DNA from: Peribacillus sp044761985
Lineage (GTDB): Bacteria; Bacillota; Bacilli; Bacillales; DSM-1321
Direction: 5' to 3'
Length of the DNA: 64,000 bases
Assembly (NCBI RefSeq): GCF_044761985.1
Contig: NZ_JBIWDK010000001.1
Span: forward strand, 646,796 to 710,795
Part shown: piece by piece, positions 25,163-34,080 of the stretch
How positions within the stretch are numbered: the stretch's first letter is position 1
Layout of the letters: the number at the start of each line of letters is the position of its first letter
Position numbers and translations under genes: made by a program
Notes under the pieces: generated by a model
Databases searched by the model: none
Told to the model about the DNA's origin: nothing
Seen by the model: only the letters and a program-made list of their open reading frames with translations

Positions 25163-26503
25163 ATGCAAGTTAAAAAAGAATTGAAGGATTTACAACAAAT
25201 GGACGAAAAGTATATTTGGCATAATATGAAAGGTGCTGGACCAAATCCAGGAACGATGGTAGTTGAAAAAGGTAAAGGGGCTTGGATTACTGATATTGAT
25301 GGAAATCGTTATCTGGATGGAATGTCTGGTTTATGGTGTGTCAATGTAGGATATGGAAGGGAAGAACTTGCTGAAGCAGCTTATGAACAGTTAAAGGAAC
25401 TTCCCTATTCTCCTTTAACGAATAGTCATATTCCAGCTATTAAACTGGCAGAAAAATTGAATGATTGGCTCGGCGGCGATTATGTAATTTTCTTTTCCAA
25501 CAGTGGTTCAGAAGCGAATGAAGCAGCATTTAAGATTGCAAGGCAGTATCATCAGCAAAAAGGGGAACATGGCCGTTATAAATTCATTTCTCGTTACAGG
25601 TCCTATCATGGGAATACAATGGGGGCGTTGGCAGCAACAGGTCAGGCACAGAGAAAATATAAATACGAACCGCTTGCTCCAGGTTTTCTTCATGTGACGC
25701 CTCCTGATTCATATCGAAATCCAGAGGACGAAAGTGGAGAGAAAAGTGCCTCTGAAATTGAACGTGCCATCACATGGGAATTGAGTGAAACTGTTGCTGC
25801 AGTTATTATGGAACCAATCATTACAGGTGGAGGTATTCTTATGCCTCCAGAGGGGTATATGAAGAAGGTTAAAGATATTTGCGATAAAAATGGCGTTTTG
25901 CTGATTTCAGATGAGGTGATTTGTGGTTTTGGTCGTACGGGTAAGAAGTTCGGTTTTATGAATTATGATGTACAGCCGGATATCATTACGATGGCAAAAG
26001 GGATTACAAGTGCCTATCTTCCTTTATCCGCAACGGCTGTCAAACGGGAAATATATGAGGCATATGTAGGTACAGAAGATTATGACCGTTTTCGGCATGT
26101 AAATACATTCGGTGGTAACCCTGCTTCTTGCGCACTCGCCTTAAAAAATATGGAAATCTATGAAAAAGAAAATTTGATTGAACGCTCGAAAGAACTAGGC
26201 CTTCGCCTTTTGCAGGATTTAGATGAAATGAAATCCCACCCTAATGTTGGTGACGTACGTGGTAAAGGCTTGTTAGTCGGAATTGAACTTGTGGAAGATA
26301 AGCAAACGAAAAAACCGATTGAATTATCCAAAATCAATAAAATTATTGCTTCTTGCAAGGAAAATGGATTGATCATCGGCAAAAATGGCGATACGGTAGC
26401 AGGTTTTAATAATGTATTGACACTAGCACCCCCGTTAAGTATCACCGAAGAGGATTATTCTTTCATCGTAACAACCTTAAAGCGAACTTTAGCTGAGTTT
26501 TAA
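25163..26503 (+). CDS. Class III PLP-dependent aminotransferase (omega-amino acid:pyruvate type)
   Basis: A 446-residue fold-type I aminotransferase. SNSGSEANEAAFKIAR binds the PLP phosphate, LLISDEVICGFGRTGKKFG holds the PLP-pairing Asp, and MAKGITSAYLPLSA contains the Schiff-base Lys. It resembles Bacillus YhxA and the B. anthracis/B. cereus pyruvate transaminases acting on beta-alanine or other omega-amino donors. Start ATG 25163 is preferred to an in-frame GTG at 25151, with AGAGG close upstream; the spacing is short, so the start is less certain. Monocistronic. Confidence 0.88.
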   Translation: MQVKKELKDLQQMDEKYIWHNMKGAGPNPGTMVVEKGKGAWITDIDGNRYLDGMSGLWCVNVGYGREELAEAAYEQLKELPYSPLTNSHIPAIKLAEKLNDWLGGDYVIFFSNSGSEANEAAFKIARQYHQQKGEHGRYKFISRYRSYHGNTMGALAATGQAQRKYKYEPLAPGFLHVTPPDSYRNPEDESGEKSASEIERAITWELSETVAAVIMEPIITGGGILMPPEGYMKKVKDICDKNGVLLISDEVICGFGRTGKKFGFMNYDVQPDIITMAKGITSAYLPLSATAVKREIYEAYVGTEDYDRFRHVNTFGGNPASCALALKNMEIYEKENLIERSKELGLRLLQDLDEMKSHPNVGDVRGKGLLVGIELVEDKQTKKPIELSKINKIIASCKENGLIIGKNGDTVAGFNNVLTLAPPLSITEEDYSFIVTTLKRTLAEF

Positions 26504-26529
26504 AGATAGAAACGGAAATGTATTAAGGC

Positions 26530-26564
26530 GGAACAGAAGATATCTCATTCTGTTCTTTCTTTTT
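26530..26564 (+). terminator. Rho-independent terminator after the class III aminotransferase gene
   Basis: GAACAGAA (26531-26538) pairs with TTCTGTTC (26548-26555), then a pyrimidine tract with TTTTT. Confidence 0.75.
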
Positions 26565-26586
26565 GTTTATTAGCCATTGGAAATGA

Positions 26587-26731
26587 TATACTATAAAAAA
26601 TATTTTGTTTAAGGGTGCTTAGCGTTAAGTTAGCTCTCTTGTAAAGTAAAGAGATACAGGCCATTTTTCTTTATTAAATTGATAGTTTCATAGCACTTCA
26701 TTTGAATGGAAGGGGCTATCAACTTTTTTGG
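26587..26731 (+). ncRNA. Candidate small RNA between aminotransferase and CoA pyrophosphatase genes
   Basis: TATACT (26587-26592) is preceded 18 bases earlier by TTGTTT, giving a plausible promoter. About 80 to 130 bases downstream, TTGATAG (26679-26685) pairs with CTATCAA (26716-26722) and is followed by TTTTTT, a terminator-like end. Inside are smaller stems, for example TCTCTT with AAAGAGA. No ORF with a ribosome site fits the interval. This would be a transcript of roughly 130 nt. It matches no RNA family I know; the long terminator loop and imperfect -35 keep confidence low. Confidence 0.35.
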
Positions 26732-26817
26732 TTTAAAAAAATGGTCTTTTTGGTACATAATAAAAGTATGTAGACAAGAACTAGAAAAATGATTAACTCT
26801 CAGAAGAGGTGTGGTTC

Positions 26818-27432
26818 ATGAACAATGAAGAAATAACGAAAAAATTAACTTTACATACGCCTGTTATTTTAGGCAGTGGGGACTTTGCAAAATATGCAGT
26901 TTTAGTACCGCTTATCGAAAAGGAGGATGGCATACACGTCCTGTTTGAAGAGCGCTCACATCAATTGAGAAGGCAACCGGGGGATATTTGTTTTCCTGGT
27001 GGAAGAATTGATCATCTTGATATGGATGAGCAGACGGCTGCCCTTCGTGAAACGTACGAAGAACTAGGTGTGGCAAAAGAGGATATATATAATGTATTTC
27101 CAATCGATTATCTTGTATCCCCTTTTGGGATGATTGTGTACCCATATGTGGGATTTATCCGAGGTGATCAACCATTGGCACCCAACCCATCTGAAGTCGA
27201 AACGGTCTTTACTGTTCCACTTTCGTTTTTCATGGAAAAGCCCCCAGAGATATATCATGTGAATTTTAAAGTCGAGCCATTAGAAAACTTTCCACACGAT
27301 TTAGTTGTTGGTGGAGAGAATTATAAATGGCAACCAAGACAGACGAAAGAATATTTCTACCAATATGAAGGCCGTGTCATTTGGGGAATGACGGCAACCA
27401 TACTTACCCACTTTATTAAAATTCTACGTTAG
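26818..27432 (+). CDS. NUDIX hydrolase, CoA pyrophosphatase type
   Basis: A 204-residue NUDIX enzyme. The NUDIX box is split over GGRIDHLDMDEQ and TAALRETYEELGV, with the REtyEE metal site. A preceding LRRQPGDICFPGGR segment is typical of the CoA pyrophosphatase (PF UPF0035) group, which cleaves CoA to 4'-phosphopantetheine and 3',5'-ADP. ATG 26818 has AGAAGAGG 8 bases upstream; an in-frame GTG at 26809 would overlap that site. Single gene, 91 bases before the endonuclease gene. Confidence 0.88.
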   Translation: MNNEEITKKLTLHTPVILGSGDFAKYAVLVPLIEKEDGIHVLFEERSHQLRRQPGDICFPGGRIDHLDMDEQTAALRETYEELGVAKEDIYNVFPIDYLVSPFGMIVYPYVGFIRGDQPLAPNPSEVETVFTVPLSFFMEKPPEIYHVNFKVEPLENFPHDLVVGGENYKWQPRQTKEYFYQYEGRVIWGMTATILTHFIKILR

Positions 27433-27523
27433 ACCCTTCTAAAGCACCTTTTCTTTGTCAGTAAATCCAAATAAACTATATATATGGTAAAAAAACGGTT
27501 TTTGATGAAGAGGGGGATGAGGG

Positions 27524-28321
27524 ATGAGATACACGATGAGACGATTGGAAATTGAACGAGAACAATCTATAGCAGAGCTTAAAAAATATAAAGTGAGCCA
27601 TGAGTACTATGATGAAATAAAAGATTTGAAAAGTCGGGAAATTTATTATCTTGGCGGTCCCCGGACTAGGGAACACTTAAACTCCTTGTTAAGAAGTTCT
27701 CATGTAAACCAGCCGAGTTACTCACCCCATCGTTTTTTATATCCATGGGTTGATCTTCAGGAAGATGGAAAGCTGAAAAGCTTGTATTCCGGTAAAGGTA
27801 TGGATCCTGTCGAAGTCATAGAAGCAGATTTTCGAGTTCTTGAACTGTTAACGAAAGGAAGTCAATCCTTTGAGGTTAATAGTATGTCTCTTAATTGTGA
27901 ACATGTCGTTCCACAATCATGGTTTAGTAAAAAAGAACCTATGAGGGGGGACTTACATCATTTATTTGCCTGTGAGCCAACTTGTAATAGTAGCCGCGGG
28001 AATTCCCCTTATCATGACTTTGTGGACTATTCCCCAGAACCTCAAGTACGAGGGATAAAAGCCGGATGTGGCAAAGCTGAAAAAGGAAAATTTGAGCCTG
28101 AATATGGAAAAGGAATCGTAGCGAGGGCCACTTTGTATTTTTTACTGCGATATGAAGGGATTATTGATCAAGAGAATATCGATATCAATCTATTATTGGA
28201 CTGGCATCATCGTTTTCCGGTTAACTTATATGAAAAACATCGTAATCAGGCCATATTCGAAGTACAAGGGAATCGCAACCCATTTATCGATTTCCCCGAA
28301 ATGGCAGGTGAGTGGACTTAA
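27524..28321 (+). CDS. Endonuclease I family nuclease
   Basis: A 265-residue member of the endonuclease I (EndA/BsnA/YurI) family with a beta-beta-alpha metal fold. The core reads NCEHVVPQSWF with the catalytic His, RGDLHHLFAC, and CNSSRGNSPYHDF. B. subtilis relatives are secreted nucleases, but this protein starts with a charged N-terminus (MRYTMRRLEIEREQ) and has no signal peptide, which points to an intracellular role or an unusual export route. A GAGGGGGATGAGGG region precedes ATG 27524. Followed by a terminator shared with the lactonase gene. Confidence 0.85.
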   Translation: MRYTMRRLEIEREQSIAELKKYKVSHEYYDEIKDLKSREIYYLGGPRTREHLNSLLRSSHVNQPSYSPHRFLYPWVDLQEDGKLKSLYSGKGMDPVEVIEADFRVLELLTKGSQSFEVNSMSLNCEHVVPQSWFSKKEPMRGDLHHLFACEPTCNSSRGNSPYHDFVDYSPEPQVRGIKAGCGKAEKGKFEPEYGKGIVARATLYFLLRYEGIIDQENIDINLLLDWHHRFPVNLYEKHRNQAIFEVQGNRNPFIDFPEMAGEWT

Positions 28322-28417
28322 AAAGACGTTTGTTTTACGAACTAAAATATGTATGGACTTGATGTTAGGGTCTCTCTTGAATGTTATATTGAAAGAAGCC
28401 TACAGGATAATGAACTC

Positions 28418-28462
28418 AAAAAGGATTGAGCAGCTTCCACTGCCTCAATCCTTTTATTTTTT
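28418..28462 (+). terminator. Bidirectional terminator between endonuclease and lactonase genes
   Basis: AAAAGGATTGAG pairs with CTCAATCCTTTT around a 13-base loop; T-runs follow on the plus strand and A-runs precede it, so it can end both convergent transcripts. Confidence 0.85.
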
Positions 28463-28480
28463 ATATGGTATGAAAAGGGT

Positions 28481-29536
28481 TTAAAGAAACTTCACGCAAA
28501 CTGGGAATGGAACTTGGATATCTTTTTGAAGTAACGTTAATTTACCATTTATATCATTTCGAGAAAACAACGTCAAGGTCCCTGATTCCTCATTAGAGGC
28601 AACAAGGAACTTCCCACTAGGATCAAGGGCGAAGTCACGTGGCCAGTGTCCTTCTGTTGAAACTAATTCAACCAAGGTTAGTTTTCCGGTTTTTTTATCG
28701 GTTTGGAAGACAGCGATGCTATCATGCCCACGATTTGCTGCATAAACGAACTCCCCATCCGCAGATATGTGAATCGCACTTCCTTGATTGTTTTCACGGA
28801 AATTTTCTGGGACTGTCCGGATGGTTTGCAATTCTGAAAAACTTCCATTTTGGGAATCGTACGCCAATACAATGACTTCAGGTGCAAGTTCTGTCATAAC
28901 ATAAGCGATTTTTCCATTAGGGTGGAAGGTTAGGTGTCTTGGCCCGCTTCCAGGGGTGACTGCCAAACTATTAACTTTTTCCAATACTCCATTATGTATT
29001 CCATATGTGTTTATTTGATCGATTCCAAGATCAACTACGGCAATGTATTTTTCATCAGGTGAAAAGCCTGCATAATGTGCATGTGCCTTTTCCTGACGCT
29101 CTTTGTTAGGTCCCATTCCGGTATGGCGTATCGTGGATGATACTGAAGCAGGTGTTGCGTCGGGGTTAAGTTTGTAAGCTTCGATAATCCCATCTCCGTA
29201 ATTGGCTGTGACCAAAACATTTTTTTTGCTATCGATACTAATGTGGCAATAGGATCCATTAGGAGTTAGCTCCTTACCTAAGTAAGTAAGATCACCTGAT
29301 CCTTCATCAATAGAGTATGCAGCAACACCGCCGCTGCCGGCCTCTTTTAAGATGGCGTACAAATGTTGTTTGTCTTCACTAATCGTTACATAAGTAGGAT
29401 CCTTTAATTCAGCAGCAAGGACGGGCGTTGTAATCTTCCCTTCGTTACTATCAAGTGTGAAACGATAAATGCCTTTACTGTCTCCTTTCGTATAAGTACC
29501 GATGTATCCGGTAAAGGTTTGTTTCGGATTTTCCAT
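28481..29536 (-). CDS. pgl: Lactonase family protein (6-phosphogluconolactonase, YkgB-like)
   Basis: A 351-residue seven-bladed beta-propeller of the COG2706 lactonase family. Family blocks include GYIGTYTKGDSKGIY at the N-terminus, GSGPRHLTFHPNGK, and SAIHISADGEFVYAANRGHD. B. subtilis YkgB, of this family, hydrolyses 6-phosphogluconolactone to 6-phosphogluconate in the pentose phosphate pathway. No glucose-6-phosphate dehydrogenase gene is nearby, so the substrate is inferred from the family. AGGAGG precedes ATG 29536. Minus-strand single gene. Confidence 0.85.
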   Translation of the reverse strand: MENPKQTFTGYIGTYTKGDSKGIYRFTLDSNEGKITTPVLAAELKDPTYVTISEDKQHLYAILKEAGSGGVAAYSIDEGSGDLTYLGKELTPNGSYCHISIDSKKNVLVTANYGDGIIEAYKLNPDATPASVSSTIRHTGMGPNKERQEKAHAHYAGFSPDEKYIAVVDLGIDQINTYGIHNGVLEKVNSLAVTPGSGPRHLTFHPNGKIAYVMTELAPEVIVLAYDSQNGSFSELQTIRTVPENFRENNQGSAIHISADGEFVYAANRGHDSIAVFQTDKKTGKLTLVELVSTEGHWPRDFALDPSGKFLVASNEESGTLTLFSRNDINGKLTLLQKDIQVPFPVCVKFL

Positions 29537-29678
29537 ATTGATTCCCTCCTAGAAAGATAATGAGTTTATTTTAACATACGATGAACTCATATATCTTTCC
29601 CCGAATTTAATGGAGTTGAATCTTAATTAACAATAAAATTTTGCTGAAACAGAAAAAGGTACTCGTTTACTGAAGATT

Positions 29679-31442
29679 TTATATGGTTTCGATTTTTTTA
29701 GATGTACTGGCTTGGTTTGATATATGTTGAAATGATGAAACTAAAAATAAGCCTTGTGTTGTTAATTTAATTTCAGGTATAACGGGAAGCGCTAAAAAAG
29801 CAAGCGTCAGGAATGGATTAAAGTGTCTGTTGGCACCAATCTTCAATAACGCGTGATTCATTTCCTTTAAGTTGTGTAAAACTTCCGCATACGTCCCTGT
29901 GCTCATTAGTCCAGCAATCGGAAGAGGTAGGGAGGCAAGAGTTTTACCATCTTGGATAATGACTAATCCTCCCTGCATTCTTTTTATTTCCTCAGCAGCT
30001 ACCAGCATATCCTGGTCATTCGTACCAGCGATAATTAAGTTGTGCGAGTCATGGGAAACCGTTGTGGCGATTGCACCTGATTGTAGGCCAAGACCCTTGA
30101 CGATTCCAAGGCCGATTTTTTTTGTCTTTTGATGCCGTTCTATAACAGCAAGCTTTACGTGATCCATGGAGGGGGAAAATTGAAATAGGCCATTTTGATT
30201 GAGAGCGACCGGTTCGATTATATGTTTTGTAACTAGACTGTTCGGTATGATTTCAATAAGGTTGGCAAGGGCATTGTGTAACGTTATATGAAAATCTATA
30301 TCTGACAAATCTTGAAGGTGTACCGTCTGTGTTAATTCTTCCTCCAACTTGTTTTTCGGGGCTTCAGGGAAGTTCACTAACTGGCCATCTTTAGAAATTA
30401 GTTTGCCATCTTTAAAAACGGATTGAATTTGGATGGATTGGAGATCTTCGAATAATAGAAAGTCGGCTTTATATCCAGGTGCAATGGCACCATGTTCTCT
30501 TAACCCGAAGCATTCGGCGGCATTTATTGTTGCCATCTGAATCGCGGTCAGAGCGGGGATTCCTTCTTCTATGGCAATTCTGACATTGTGGTCAATGCTA
30601 CCTTCAGTTACAAGATCATCTAGGTGGCGATCATCGGTGACGAATAAACAACGGCGGGAATTTTGTTCAGTAACGGCAGGGAGCAGATTTCGTAAGTCTT
30701 TTGCTACAGTTCCCTCCCGAATCATAAGATACATTCCTTTCCGTAGTCGGTCTCTTGCTTCCTTTGCGGTGGTGCATTCGTGATCGGTTTGGATACCGGC
30801 AGCCATATATACATTGAGTTGCTGTTCAGTAAGTCCGGCAGCGTGACCATCAATCTTTTTTTCATTCTTGTATGCATCGAGGATTTTTTGAATCATATCA
30901 TCATCTGCATTGGATACGGCTGGGAAGTTCATCACTTCAGCTAAACCAAGCACCCGCGGATTTTTGTAAAAAGAATATAAGTCTTCACTTTTTAAAACAG
31001 CGCCCGCATCCTCGAAGTCAGTTGCCGGAACACAAGATGGCATCATAAAGTAAAAGTCGAAAGGGAGGTGATCCGATTGTTCAATCATATATTGTATCCC
31101 TTTCCTTCCTGATACATTGGCGATCTCGTGTGGGTCCGCCACGACGCAAGTTACTCCATGTAAAAGTAGAACTTTGGCCAGTTCAGAAGGCCGTACCATG
31201 GATGATTCAATATGAACATGTCCGTCGATAAATGTAGGTGATACGTATTTACCTGCGGCATTTATTTCAGAGATTCCCTCGTAATTCCCAATACCTGCAA
31301 TATAACCATCTACTATAGCAACGTCGCCAGTATAAATTTCCCCATTGAATACATCAATGATTTTCCCATTTTTAATGACGTAATCAGCAGGTATTCTACC
31401 TGCTGCAACGTCCATTCTCTTTTTCATTAAGTGTGATTTCAA
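29679..31442 (-). CDS. adeC: Adenine deaminase
   Basis: A 587-residue amidohydrolase that converts adenine to hypoxanthine and ammonia. Metal-site motifs are DGHVHIESSMVRPSELAK and DPHEIANVSG, and the C-terminal adenine deaminase domain carries TTVSHDSHNLIIAGTND. Size is close to B. subtilis AdeC. The start is TTG 31442 (MKSHLMKKRMDVAAG), with GAGGAGGAGG 7 bases before it; an ATG six codons later is the alternative. It lies 35 bases downstream of guaD and is very likely co-transcribed with it, forming a purine-base deamination operon. Confidence 0.95.
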   Translation of the reverse strand: MKSHLMKKRMDVAAGRIPADYVIKNGKIIDVFNGEIYTGDVAIVDGYIAGIGNYEGISEINAAGKYVSPTFIDGHVHIESSMVRPSELAKVLLLHGVTCVVADPHEIANVSGRKGIQYMIEQSDHLPFDFYFMMPSCVPATDFEDAGAVLKSEDLYSFYKNPRVLGLAEVMNFPAVSNADDDMIQKILDAYKNEKKIDGHAAGLTEQQLNVYMAAGIQTDHECTTAKEARDRLRKGMYLMIREGTVAKDLRNLLPAVTEQNSRRCLFVTDDRHLDDLVTEGSIDHNVRIAIEEGIPALTAIQMATINAAECFGLREHGAIAPGYKADFLLFEDLQSIQIQSVFKDGKLISKDGQLVNFPEAPKNKLEEELTQTVHLQDLSDIDFHITLHNALANLIEIIPNSLVTKHIIEPVALNQNGLFQFSPSMDHVKLAVIERHQKTKKIGLGIVKGLGLQSGAIATTVSHDSHNLIIAGTNDQDMLVAAEEIKRMQGGLVIIQDGKTLASLPLPIAGLMSTGTYAEVLHNLKEMNHALLKIGANRHFNPFLTLAFLALPVIPEIKLTTQGLFLVSSFQHISNQASTSKKIETI

Positions 31443-31477
31443 AGAGACCTCCTCCTCATCTGGACTTAGGCTTATTG

Positions 31478-31945
31478 TCAGTATTCCACTTTAACTGCTT
31501 GAGATTCCCATGTGCGGAATGGTAAATCATGGTCGGTGAAATCTATACGATGCATGGCGATGGAGCGGTTTTCCATTGGGATCGCAAGCTCTTGATAAAT
31601 AAAATCGTCATCAAACCCGATTTGAGCTGCATCTTGTTTTGTACAAGAATAATAGATTGCTTTAGGTCGTGCCCAATAAAGAGCACCAATACACATCGGG
31701 CACGGCTCACAACTAGTATAGATTTCACAATCTGTAAGCTGAAAGCTGTTCAGGTTTTTACAAGCATCGCGAATAGCTTGGATTTCAGCATGTGCAGTGG
31801 GGTCAAGCGCCGTAGTGACATTATTGCAGCCTCTTCCTATAATGACCCCATCTTTTACGATCACGGCTCCGAAAGGACCACCGTTTTGTTTCTTCACATT
31901 TTCAGTAGCCAGTTGCACTGCCATTTCCATAAATTTTATATTCAT
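31478..31945 (-). CDS. guaD: Guanine deaminase
   Basis: A 155-residue zinc enzyme of the cytidine deaminase fold, converting guanine to xanthine and ammonia. The zinc site is His52 and catalytic Glu54 (TAHAEIQAIRD) plus Cys82 and Cys85 (PCPMC). Sequence and length match B. subtilis GuaD. AGGGGTG precedes ATG 31945. First gene of guaD-adeC; an inverted repeat lies 35 to 75 bases upstream and may be its operator. Confidence 0.95.
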   Translation of the reverse strand: MNIKFMEMAVQLATENVKKQNGGPFGAVIVKDGVIIGRGCNNVTTALDPTAHAEIQAIRDACKNLNSFQLTDCEIYTSCEPCPMCIGALYWARPKAIYYSCTKQDAAQIGFDDDFIYQELAIPMENRSIAMHRIDFTDHDLPFRTWESQAVKVEY

Positions 31946-31980
31946 CTAAAACACCCCTTCGACTTATATTTAAAATCTGT

Positions 31981-32018
31981 GTTATATTACATAACATGAA
32001 ATTTATATATAATATAAC
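31981..32018 (-). promoter_or_regulatory. Inverted repeat upstream of guaD
   Basis: GTTATATTA (31981-31989) and TAATATAAC (32010-32018) are perfect inverted arms 20 bases apart. The position just ahead of guaD fits an operator or overlapping promoter. It is very AT-rich, so chance cannot be excluded. The rest of the 31946-32219 gap shows no gene. Confidence 0.4.
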
Positions 32019-32219
32019 ATATTTAGGAAATCGTTGAACGCATTTTTGAAAATAATTTTTTAAATGATTCATTCTTGAGAAATTTATTATGGAAGAAATA
32101 ATAAGGGAGGTAAAAAGGATTATGTATTGCGAGTCATCTCGGTAAAATCGTGAATTCATCAACTTCTCCATTGTAGTTTTTTAAAAAGTTGTCCATCCCC
32201 GTTTACATTTATACTTTTT

Positions 32220-32245
32220 TGAAACTTAATGAAAATTTGTTCGTA
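32220..32245 (+). promoter_or_regulatory. Sigma-W promoter of yknWXYZ
   Basis: TGAAAC (32220-32225), exactly 16 bases, then CGTA (32242-32245). This is the full B. subtilis sigma-W consensus. The B. subtilis yknWXYZ operon is a known sigma-W target, which supports the reading. Confidence 0.85.
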
Positions 32246-32284
32246 GAATAAGTGTAAGTGAATTTAAGGAAGAGGTGTTTTTAT

Positions 32285-32959
32285 ATGGAAAAAAGGTTGG
32301 GAGATTTAAATCAGGAGCAGATAAAGGGTCCTTCTTTGTTTGGAATGATTACAAGTCCTGTGGAACAATTCGAAAGAATCAAAAGCAAGCCAAAGATTTG
32401 GGTTCCAATGCTATTGATCACTTTACTTTTTTTAATTGGTACATATTTTTTAAGTCTATCATTAGACATCAATGAATTAATTGGGGAAGAAGTTCCTTCA
32501 GGGCAAGTTGAAATTGTTAAGATGGTTACTTTAGTTACCATGGTTATTACCGGTGTTCTTTCACCAGTGATATCGGTTCTAATTTCCAGTGCTGTTTTGC
32601 TAGCAGTGGCTAAAATCGCAAATTCAGAAGTGAGTTTTAAACAAATATTTTCAATGAAGACGTTTATTTATTTAATCACAGCTATAGGACTTTTTTTAAA
32701 CGGACTTATACGTTTGCTGATTGGTGGAAATCCTGAAGTGTATGTTACGAGTTTGGCAGGTTTACTGAACTCGGATTCTAAGATTTTGGGAGTCTTTGAG
32801 GTCTTTACCATCTGGGCCACTGTTTTGATGGCCATTGGTCTAAATAAAGTGGCGAACCTCTCTAAGGGAGTAGCTGTGACGATAGCTATTATTTTTTTCC
32901 TATTTCAAATAGGTATGGCGTTCATCGGTAGTTTATTCTCGGGAATTAGTGGCATGTAA
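32285..32959 (+). CDS. yknW: Yip1-domain membrane protein YknW
   Basis: A 224-residue Yip1-family membrane protein with about five hydrophobic helices after an N-terminal cytosolic part (SLFGMITSPVEQFERIKSKP). In B. subtilis YknW is needed with YknXYZ for protection against the SdpC cannibalism toxin and helps assemble the exporter. ATG 32285 follows GGAAGAGGTG; frame upstream to 32258 lacks a start signal. Its stop codon overlaps the yknX start by one base. Expressed from the sigma-W promoter. Confidence 0.88.
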   Translation: MEKRLGDLNQEQIKGPSLFGMITSPVEQFERIKSKPKIWVPMLLITLLFLIGTYFLSLSLDINELIGEEVPSGQVEIVKMVTLVTMVITGVLSPVISVLISSAVLLAVAKIANSEVSFKQIFSMKTFIYLITAIGLFLNGLIRLLIGGNPEVYVTSLAGLLNSDSKILGVFEVFTIWATVLMAIGLNKVANLSKGVAVTIAIIFFLFQIGMAFIGSLFSGISGM

Positions 32960-34080
32960 TGAAAAAGATATGGATCATTATAGGAGTCAGTCTACTCATT
33001 GTAATAATGGTCACTGTTAGCGTTTACCGGCAGGTTTTGGCTAAAGGACCATCGGTCTCGGTGATAGTTCCCAAAATGGAGGATATTTCTTCCACCATCA
33101 TGATTCCAGGTAGTGTAGCGATGGAAAATCAACAGACGGTTTATTTCTCCACAGAAAAGGGAGAACTTAAAAAGGTTGAAGTCAAAGAAGGTCAGAAAGT
33201 GAAAAAAGGTGATCTTCTGCTGACTTATGAAAATCCTCAGTTAGAATCTGAATTAGAACAAAACAACCTATCAAAAGAATCTGCTTATTTGAAAATCAAT
33301 CAGTTAAAAAGGCAGAAGGAACAACTTGAAGAAAAGGAAAAACAACTAAGTAAACAAGTTGGGGATGATAGAGCAGAAGAACAATTAAAACCAGAATTCG
33401 ATCAAATTGATACGGATACAAAATTAGCAGATATTGAGTTGAAACAGGTGCTTTTGAAGGAAAAACAGTTGAATGAACAGATACGGGATCTGAAAGTGGA
33501 GAGTAAGGTGGATGGTGTCGTGCTCACCGTAAGTAAACAGGTAGAGTCCTTAGCTGTAACAGGTACGGCTGAACCTCTTATCCAAATCGGCAATCTTGGT
33601 AACTTGCTAGTTTCAGGAGTTCTTTCTGAATACGACACATTGAAAATAAAGAAAGGGCAAAGTGTGAGTTTTAGTTCTGATGCCGTTGAGGATGAGAAGT
33701 GGAAAGGAGAAATTGTGAATATACATTCCCTTCCTCAGAAAACAGATCTCAGTCAAGGGAATTCCCAGGCTGTCCAATATCCTGTAACGGCTAAACTAAT
33801 AAGTGAAACGGATGTTTTAAAGCCTGGTTTTCAGCTTTTCATGGAAATTGAAACAGATAAAAAGAAGGCATTTGTACTCCCAATGGATGCGATTATCGAT
33901 GAGGGTGACCGTATGTTCGTCTATATGGTGGACGGGAAATTCGTAAAAAGGAAGGAAATAAAGCCTGGTATCATTTCCAGAGAAAAAATCGAAGTAATCA
34001 AAGGCATAAACAAAAATGACCGAGTTGTTATCAATCCTTCGGAAAAGATTGAAGAAGGAATGGAAGTGACGGTTGAATGA
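32959..34080 (+). CDS. yknX: Membrane-fusion (HlyD/RND-adaptor type) protein YknX
   Basis: A 373-residue adaptor with one N-terminal transmembrane helix (about 4-22), a lipoyl-like barrel-sandwich half (KKVEVKEGQKVKKGDLLLTYENP), a helical hairpin of Lys/Glu-rich heptads (about 95-165), and a beta-barrel C-terminal part. In B. subtilis YknX works with YknYZ in exporting toxic compounds. Start ATG 32959 overlaps the yknW stop; the gene overlaps yknY by 4 bases. Confidence 0.9.
   Translation: MKKIWIIIGVSLLIVIMVTVSVYRQVLAKGPSVSVIVPKMEDISSTIMIPGSVAMENQQTVYFSTEKGELKKVEVKEGQKVKKGDLLLTYENPQLESELEQNNLSKESAYLKINQLKRQKEQLEEKEKQLSKQVGDDRAEEQLKPEFDQIDTDTKLADIELKQVLLKEKQLNEQIRDLKVESKVDGVVLTVSKQVESLAVTGTAEPLIQIGNLGNLLVSGVLSEYDTLKIKKGQSVSFSSDAVEDEKWKGEIVNIHSLPQKTDLSQGNSQAVQYPVTAKLISETDVLKPGFQLFMEIETDKKKAFVLPMDAIIDEGDRMFVYMVDGKFVKRKEIKPGIISREKIEVIKGINKNDRVVINPSEKIEEGMEVTVE

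Noticed and set aside
31902..32171. Minus-strand ORF of 89 codons upstream of guaD
   Set aside because: It overlaps the guaD start and a regulatory region, has no good ribosome site, and resembles no protein.
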